This document shows positions 6,979 through 11,343 of a DNA stretch of 11,343 nt, one piece after another. The notes beneath the pieces were generated by a model. That model was given only the letters and a program-made list of their open reading frames with translations, searched no databases and was not told the origin of the DNA. Source of the stretch: Spirochaetaceae bacterium (GTDB taxonomy: Bacteria; Spirochaetota; Spirochaetia; DSM-27196; SKKC01); contig PUOG01000176.1 in the NCBI GenBank assembly GCA_003552745.1, forward strand, positions 1 to 11,343. Direction: 5' to 3'. Position 1 is the first letter of the stretch; each line of letters starts with the position of its first letter. The translations under genes were made by a program, and so were the position numbers.

Positions 6979-8481
6979 GTGAGCGATAGACGCAAGGTAG
7001 TAATCATTGGCGCAGGTCTCGGTGGGCTCTCGGCGGCGATCAGGTTACGTTCGATGGGGTGGAGCGTTTCGGTCTTCGAGGCGTCCGATGACGTCGGTGG
7101 GAAGGCCGGCTCCATGACGATCGACGGATACCGGTTCGACACCGGCCCGTCTTTGCTCACGATGCCGGAGGTGTTCGAGGAGTTATTCATCGAGGCCGGC
7201 GCCCGTCTCGAAGACTATCTCAAGATCATCCGACTCGATGAGATCTGCCGCTATTTCTACGGTGACGGTACCCGGCTTAGCGCCTGGTCGGATGAATCGC
7301 GGTTCGCCGTGGAGTTGCAGGCAGCGACGGGTGAGTCGCCCTGGAATCTCCACCGCTACCTCGATTACTCGGAGCGAATCTACCGCACTGCCGGCGATCT
7401 GTTTCTGCGACGCAGCCTGCGCGAACGATCTACCTACGGATCCGCGACGTTCTGGAAGTCTCTCATCCGGTTTCCTGCAATCGATCCAATTCGCACCATG
7501 GCGAGGGCGGTCGAGTCCCGCTTCGATACTCCGCACGCACAGCAGCTTTTCGAGCGCTACGCGACGTACAACGGTTCGAATCCGTTTCAAGCTCCCGCTA
7601 CATTCAACCTTATTCCGTACGTTGAGTACCGCCGCGGGGCATGGGCGATCGACGGCGGTACATATGCGATTTCGAAGGCGCTGGAGACACTCGCTCGGCG
7701 AATTGGAGTGCACATTCATACCGATACGCCGGTCGGTGCCATAACGTACGAGGATACCCGTCGGGGACGCAGACGGGTTAGCGGCATCCGCGTCGATGGG
7801 CGACACATTGCTTCCGACGTTGTCATCTGCAATGTCGATATTTCCACCGCTTATCCGGAGTTGCTGGGTGAAGAGGATGCGCCCGAGCTGGTGCGTTATC
7901 GAAAACTCGAGCCGAGCTCATCCGCGCTGGTCTATTTCTGGGGTGTTCGCGGCAACAACAGTTCGCTTTCGAGCCACAACATTCTGTTTTCCGACGACTA
8001 TCGACGCGAATTCGCCGCGATCTTCGATGAACACCGCGTCTGCGATGATCCGACCGTGTACATCAACATCACTTCGCGCACTACGCCCTCCGACGCGCCG
8101 ACGGACGGCGAGAACTGGTTTATCCTGATAAACGCTCCGGCCGATTCGGGGCAGGATTGGCCTGCGGAGGCGCGGAAAACGCGAGCTGCGGTCATCCGGA
8201 AGGTCAACGATCGCCTCGGTATCGATATCGAGCCGAGGATCGCGGTCGAACGGACAATGACTCCGGCGGACATCGCTAAGAACACCGGCAGTTACCGGGG
8301 AGCACTCTACGGCATTGCGTCCAATTCGCGCACCGCCGCCTTTCTTCGGCATCCGAACCGGTCTCGTCGCTACCGCGGTCTCTACTTCTGTGGCGGTAGC
8401 ACGCATCCCGGTGGAGGCATGCCGCTCGTTGTTTTGAGCGGGAAGATCGTCTCCGACCTCGTATTACATCGCGAAAGCTGA
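6979..8481 (+). CDS. CrtI/CrtD-type carotenoid (phytoene) desaturase family flavoprotein
   Basis: 500 residues, the usual length for bacterial CrtI-type desaturases, which use FAD to introduce double bonds or oxidise carotenoids at the membrane. Seen: an FAD dinucleotide-binding motif VVIIGAGLGGLSAA (7-20) with ribose-binding Glu34 in VFEAS and the GGKAGS (40-45) continuation, FDTGPSLLTMPEVFEELF (53-70), a central ATYNGSNPFQAPATFNLIPYVEY region resembling CrtD/CrtN-type enzymes, DGGTYAISKALETLA, and the C-terminal FAD signature LYFCGGSTHPGGGMPLVVLSGKI. The GGSTHPGGGMPL form is closer to CrtD/CrtN than to classic phytoene-to-lycopene CrtI, so 1-hydroxycarotenoid 3,4-desaturase or a 4,4'-diapo-type reaction are possible. 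GTG start with a good ribosome binding site. Co-transcribed with the SDR upstream; no crtE or crtB is in the window, so the remaining pathway must lie elsewhere. Confidence 0.9.
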   Translation: MSDRRKVVIIGAGLGGLSAAIRLRSMGWSVSVFEASDDVGGKAGSMTIDGYRFDTGPSLLTMPEVFEELFIEAGARLEDYLKIIRLDEICRYFYGDGTRLSAWSDESRFAVELQAATGESPWNLHRYLDYSERIYRTAGDLFLRRSLRERSTYGSATFWKSLIRFPAIDPIRTMARAVESRFDTPHAQQLFERYATYNGSNPFQAPATFNLIPYVEYRRGAWAIDGGTYAISKALETLARRIGVHIHTDTPVGAITYEDTRRGRRRVSGIRVDGRHIASDVVICNVDISTAYPELLGEEDAPELVRYRKLEPSSSALVYFWGVRGNNSSLSSHNILFSDDYRREFAAIFDEHRVCDDPTVYINITSRTTPSDAPTDGENWFILINAPADSGQDWPAEARKTRAAVIRKVNDRLGIDIEPRIAVERTMTPADIAKNTGSYRGALYGIASNSRTAAFLRHPNRSRRYRGLYFCGGSTHPGGGMPLVVLSGKIVSDLVLHRES

Positions 8482-8518
8482 CCGTCATGAACGTATTGTG
8501 TGAAATAGGGCCACATCC

Positions 8519-8530
8519 TTTGACGTCAAA
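8519..8530. promoter_or_regulatory. 12-bp perfect palindrome upstream of the pnt promoter (candidate operator)
   Basis: TTTGACGTCAAA is a perfect inverted repeat lying 36 bp upstream of the proposed pnt -35 box and 37 bp after the desaturase stop codon. Its place in a 141-bp intergenic region and its perfect symmetry fit a dimeric activator or repressor site. No regulator is assigned; the same core is the eukaryotic CRE, which is not relevant here. Confidence 0.4.
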
Positions 8531-8566
8531 CGAGCAAAAATTGTGATTCGGAACGCTTATTAGGTC

Positions 8567-8595
8567 TTGGTGTTCACAACGCACGATGCTATGCT
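8567..8595 (+). promoter_or_regulatory. Candidate extended -10 promoter of pntAA-pntAB-pntB
   Basis: TTGGTG (8567-8572), a 17-nt spacer and TATGCT (8590-8595) preceded by TG at 8587-8588, giving an extended -10 (TGnTATGCT). The transcription start should be near 8602, leaving a leader of about 20 nt that contains the ribosome binding site. Spacing and extended -10 are good; the -35 is a 4/6 match. Confidence 0.5.
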
Positions 8596-8610
8596 CCACA
8601 CAAACCAACA

Positions 8611-8617
8611 AGGAGAG
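8611..8617 (+). promoter_or_regulatory. Ribosome binding site of pntAA
   Basis: AGGAGAG followed by a 5-nt gap to the ATG at 8623. It fixes the start of pntAA, whose first residues MVVGVPKET match the family N-terminus. Confidence 0.65.
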
Positions 8618-8622
8618 ATAGC

Positions 8623-9756
8623 ATGGTAGTAGGTGTTCCAAAAGAGACCACCCCGGGCGAGCGACGTGTCGCGTTGGCCCCGACCCATATTCCCGCCCTC
8701 ACGAAAGCGGGCGCAACCGTGCGTGTGGAAAAGGGCGCGGGACTCGCCAGCGGCATAACCGACGACGAGTATCAACAGAAGGGAGCGGAAACCGTCGCGC
8801 GAAACGACGTGTTTTCCGGAAGCGATGTAGTACTCACCGTCCGGTGCGGCGCCGCCCATTCAGGCTCCGAGCCGCTACCGGTCGGAAAGAAGGGGCAGAT
8901 CTTCATCGGCACCGCCGATCCCTGGCAGCCGCACGAGGCGTTCAAGAAGATCGCCGAGGGCGGTGCAACCGTATTTGCGATGGAGCTTATCCCACGGATA
9001 ACCCGAGCACAGGCGATGGATGTGCTCTCCTCGATGGCGAACCTCGCAGGCTATAAGTCGGTGCTGCTCGGCGCGAACGCGCTTCATAAGATGTTTCCGA
9101 TGATGATGACCGCCGCGGGTACGATCATCCCCGCGAAGGTTTTCGTGGTAGGCGTCGGTGTTGCAGGACTGCAGGCGATCGCGACCGCGAAGCGGCTCGG
9201 CGCCGTCGTCAGTGCGTACGACGTTCGCTCCGCGGTCAAAGAGCAGGTCGAGAGCCTTGGAGCAAAGTTCGTGGAAATGGATCTCGGCGAAGACGCAGAA
9301 GGCGAAGGCGGCTACGCGAAAGCAATGGACGAGAGTTTCTACGCCAAGCAGCGGGAGATGATGCTCGATGTCGTGCGCGAAACCGACGTCGTCATTACCA
9401 CCGCCGCGGTGCCCGGAAAGCCGGCCCCCCGACTGATCACCGAGGAGATGGTGAAGGCCATGCCGCCGGGTTCGGTTGTCGTGGACCTCGGTGCCGAGCG
9501 CGGTGGAAACTGTGAGCTGACAAAGCCGGGCGAAACGATCGAGGCGCACGACGTCACGATCGTAGGACCGGAGAACGTCGCATCAACCCTCTCGGGCAAT
9601 GCATCTCAGCTGTACAGCAAGAACATTACCGCATTTCTCCAGGAGATGCTTGCCGACGGTGAGATCAAGATCGACACCGAGGACGAAATCATCGATGCGA
9701 CCCTGGTCGTGCATGACGGCACGGTCCGCAGCGAAAGCCTTAAGGAGGATGCGTGA
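8623..9756 (+). CDS. pntAA: NAD(P) transhydrogenase alpha subunit part 1 (NAD(H)-binding domain I)
   Basis: Peripheral, cytoplasmic NAD(H)-binding component of the proton-translocating transhydrogenase, which passes hydride from NADH to NADP+ using proton influx. 377 residues, like the Rhodospirillum rubrum-type separate domain I (about 380) rather than the fused 510-residue E. coli PntA. Seen: MVVGVPKETTPGERRVALAP (AlaDH/PNT N-terminal domain), the RITRAQAMDVLSSMANLAGYKSV stretch with the Arg-Gln-Asp loop residues (R125, Q130, D133) that hold the nicotinamide, the Rossmann motif GVGVAG (177-182), Asp200 in AYDVR for the adenosine ribose, the mobile-loop region GYAKAMDESFYAKQ, and TTAAVPGKPAP (259-269). 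Alanine dehydrogenase is excluded by the context and by this last block. First gene of a three-gene operon; pntAB starts 1 bp after the stop. Confidence 0.97.
   Translation: MVVGVPKETTPGERRVALAPTHIPALTKAGATVRVEKGAGLASGITDDEYQQKGAETVARNDVFSGSDVVLTVRCGAAHSGSEPLPVGKKGQIFIGTADPWQPHEAFKKIAEGGATVFAMELIPRITRAQAMDVLSSMANLAGYKSVLLGANALHKMFPMMMTAAGTIIPAKVFVVGVGVAGLQAIATAKRLGAVVSAYDVRSAVKEQVESLGAKFVEMDLGEDAEGEGGYAKAMDESFYAKQREMMLDVVRETDVVITTAAVPGKPAPRLITEEMVKAMPPGSVVVDLGAERGGNCELTKPGETIEAHDVTIVGPENVASTLSGNASQLYSKNITAFLQEMLADGEIKIDTEDEIIDATLVVHDGTVRSESLKEDA
9742..9748 (+). promoter_or_regulatory. Strong ribosome binding site of pntAB inside the end of pntAA
   Basis: AAGGAGG, a near-perfect Shine-Dalgarno sequence, lies within the last codons of pntAA, 9 nt before the pntAB ATG at 9758. 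It shows that this ATG, rather than the earlier in-frame start codons, is the gene start, and suggests strong translation of the small membrane subunit. Confidence 0.65.
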
Positions 9757-9757
9757 C

Positions 9758-10036
9758 ATGAATCCCGATTTCATCATGATATTAACCGTATTCGTACTGG
9801 CGATATTCGTCGGTTTCGAAGTGATTACGAAGGTTCCGCCGATTCTTCATACCCCGCTCATGTCCGGATCGAATGCGATCTCGGGAATCACGCTCGTAGG
9901 GGCGATAGTTGCCGCCGGTGCCGGTGGCGGTGTTCTTGCCACCGTGCTCGGGCTTCTCGCTCTGATTTTCGCGACGACGAACGTCGTCGGCGGGTTTCTG
10001 GTTACGCACCGGATGCTGAAGAAGTTCAAGAAATAA
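9758..10036 (+). CDS. pntAB: NAD(P) transhydrogenase alpha subunit part 2 (membrane domain IIa)
   Basis: A 92-residue integral membrane protein forming the first part of the proton channel with PntB. Three hydrophobic helices are visible (about residues 5-22, 42-60 and 62-84), with the family motif KVPPILHTPLMSGSNAISGI between the first two, and a basic C-terminus HRMLKKFKK expected in the cytoplasm. Length is normal for separate PntAB (about 90-110). The open frame reaches back to 9599 inside pntAA, but those residues are shadow coding; the near-perfect Shine-Dalgarno site decides for 9758. Separated by 1 bp from pntAA and 13 bp from pntB, so the three are one transcript. Identification is firm. 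Confidence 0.95.
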   Translation: MNPDFIMILTVFVLAIFVGFEVITKVPPILHTPLMSGSNAISGITLVGAIVAAGAGGGVLATVLGLLALIFATTNVVGGFLVTHRMLKKFKK

Positions 10037-10049
10037 GGAAGCGAACGCC

Positions 10050-11343
10050 ATGCAGTTTGATTATGTGAATCTCGGATATCTTATAGCGTCCGTTCTGTTC
10101 ATCTACGGCTTGAAAGGGCTCACGCATCCGAAGACGGCGGTGCGTGGGAATATCACAGGATCGCTCGGAATGCTCGTGGCGATCGTCGTCACGCTCGTCG
10201 CCCAGGAAGTGCTCGACGGGCCGTTGCTCGTCTCCGGTATGCTCATCGGTGCGATCTTCGGGGCGGTCATGGCCGTCAAGATCAAGATGACGGCGATGCC
10301 GCAGCTCGTCGGTCTCTACAACGGCTTCGGTGGTGCGGCCTCAATGCTCGTCGCCGGTGCTGCGCTGGTGCAGGCGCTTCTGATCGCCAACGCCGGTGGA
10401 GAGGCGATTGACCTGCAAATGTCGGTCGCGACGGCGGCCAGTGGCTTGATCGGTGCGGTTACCTTCACCGGAAGTCTCGTCGCCTTCGGTAAGTTACAGG
10501 GCATCCTCGGCGATGCGCCGGTGCTTTACAAGGGAGAGCAGGTCGTAAAGGCGATTGTCTTCCTGGCCGCTCTTGTTGCCGCGGTTCTCCTGGTGGTCGA
10601 TCCGGCAAACGTGAACATGTTCTGGATCCTCGCCGGTATCGCCGGCGTGCTCGGCATCCTGCTCGTCATCGCGATCGGCGGCGCCGACATGCCGATTGTT
10701 ATCGCGTTGCTGAACTCCTACTCGGGGCTCGCTGCCGCGGCGACCGGATTCGTCTTCAACAACGTCGTGCTGATTATCGCCGGTTCGCTCGTCGGCGCCT
10801 CGGGCCTGATTCTCACGAGCATTATGTGTAAGGCGATGAACCGAAGTCTGCCGAACGTCGTTTTCGGTGGGCTCGGCGGCGAGATCGAAGGTGCTTCCGG
10901 TGACGACATTTACGCGGGGAAGATCAAAAGCACGAGCGCGGATGAGATCGCGATGATCCTCAAGACCGCGCAGCGGGTCGCTTTCGTACCAGGCTATGGA
11001 ATGGCGGTCGCCGGTGCACAGACTGCCGTTCGGCAGCTGACCGAACAGATGGAGAAGGACGGTATTACCGTCGAGTTCGGTATCCATCCGGTCGCCGGGC
11101 GTATGCCGGGGCACATGAATGTGTTGCTGGCCGAGGAAAACATCAGCTACGACAAGCTGAAAGAGCTCGATCAGATCAACCCGATGTTCCCCAATACCGA
11201 CGTGACGATCGTCCTCGGTGCGAACGACGTTGTGAACCCGGTCGCCCGTGAACCGAATAATCCGATCGCCGGCATGCCGATCCTCGATGTCGATAAATCG
11301 CGTACCGTCGTGGTGATCAAGCGCAGCCTGAGTCACGGCTTTG
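10050..11343 (+). CDS. pntB: NAD(P) transhydrogenase beta subunit, 3' truncated by window
   Basis: The first 431 residues of PntB (usually about 460-480), open to the window end; about 30-40 residues, beginning after KRSLSHGF where relatives continue AGIDNPLF, are missing. The N-terminal two thirds are the membrane domain II with eight or nine hydrophobic helices, including GLTHPKTAVRGN, MPQLVGLYNGFGGAAS and GADMPIVIALLNSYSGLAAAATG, whose polar residues line the proton path. The C-terminal NADP(H)-binding domain III shows GYGMAVAGAQ (315-324), IHPVAGRMPGHMNVLLAEE around H346, and GANDVVNPVAR from 390. Relatives often have AQAQ where this protein has AGAQ. The start has AAGGAAG about 9 nt upstream. 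It completes the pntAA-pntAB-pntB set, so the complex would supply NADPH from NADH and the proton gradient. Confidence 0.96.
   Translation, partial: MQFDYVNLGYLIASVLFIYGLKGLTHPKTAVRGNITGSLGMLVAIVVTLVAQEVLDGPLLVSGMLIGAIFGAVMAVKIKMTAMPQLVGLYNGFGGAASMLVAGAALVQALLIANAGGEAIDLQMSVATAASGLIGAVTFTGSLVAFGKLQGILGDAPVLYKGEQVVKAIVFLAALVAAVLLVVDPANVNMFWILAGIAGVLGILLVIAIGGADMPIVIALLNSYSGLAAAATGFVFNNVVLIIAGSLVGASGLILTSIMCKAMNRSLPNVVFGGLGGEIEGASGDDIYAGKIKSTSADEIAMILKTAQRVAFVPGYGMAVAGAQTAVRQLTEQMEKDGITVEFGIHPVAGRMPGHMNVLLAEENISYDKLKELDQINPMFPNTDVTIVLGANDVVNPVAREPNNPIAGMPILDVDKSRTVVVIKRSLSHGF

Noticed and set aside
8623..9756. Alanine dehydrogenase instead of transhydrogenase
   Set aside because: The two families share a fold, but the RAQAMD loop, the AVPGKPAP block and the following pntAB and pntB identify transhydrogenase domain I.
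10494..11336. A 280-codon open frame on the minus strand opposite pntB
   Set aside because: It lies fully inside the clearly coding pntB, its product is rich in His, Asp and Arg with no recognisable motif, and it reflects codon bias of the opposite strand.

Overview
The window holds eleven genes, two of them cut by the window edges, packed almost without gaps in a DNA that is clearly above 50% G+C. All recognisable genes are bacterial, with Shine-Dalgarno sites and ATG or GTG starts. Two uroporphyrinogen-decarboxylase-like paralogues, a type I QueF, a split-alpha proton-translocating transhydrogenase (pntAA-pntAB-pntB), a carotenoid desaturase and a HisKA_2-type sensor kinase together suggest a free-living heterotroph with a respiratory or fermentative membrane energy system. 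A spirochaete-like bacterium is one possible source, but this is a low-confidence guess from gene mix only. No mobile element, tRNA, rRNA or CRISPR array was seen.

Layout. (1) Positions 1-1685, plus strand: the end of one URO-D-superfamily protein and a complete second one, 48 bp apart, probably one transcript continuing from outside the window. (2) Positions 1701-6093, minus strand: read from right to left, a soluble PAS/GAF-like/PAS histidine kinase, a YhhQ/QPTR queuosine-precursor transporter, QueF overlapping it by 17 bp, and a membrane-anchored TraB/TIKI-fold protein (DUF5694-like) that appears to have its own promoter with a perfect TATAAT directly before the start codon. This strand converges on the URO-D gene with only 15 bp between stop codons. 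(3) Positions 6114-8481, plus strand: a short-chain dehydrogenase and a CrtI/CrtD-type carotenoid desaturase, divergent from the kinase. (4) Positions 8482-11343: a 141-bp regulatory region with a 12-bp perfect palindrome and an extended -10 promoter, then pntAA-pntAB-pntB, with pntB running off the window about 30-40 codons before its expected end.

How the genes work together. YhhQ would import a queuosine precursor (preQ0 or preQ1) and QueF would reduce preQ0 to preQ1 with NADPH. The transhydrogenase makes NADPH from NADH at the cost of the proton gradient, so it could support QueF, the SDR and biosynthesis in general, but that is a pool-level connection and not evidence of a dedicated pathway. 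The SDR and desaturase are probably co-transcribed and may act on the same carotenoid; the divergent orphan kinase is a candidate regulator by position only. I see no convincing wholly new system here. The most worthwhile leads are the TraB/TIKI-like protein with its apparent leaderless promoter, the tandem URO-D-like pair, the kinase/SDR/desaturase divergon and the palindromic site upstream of pnt.
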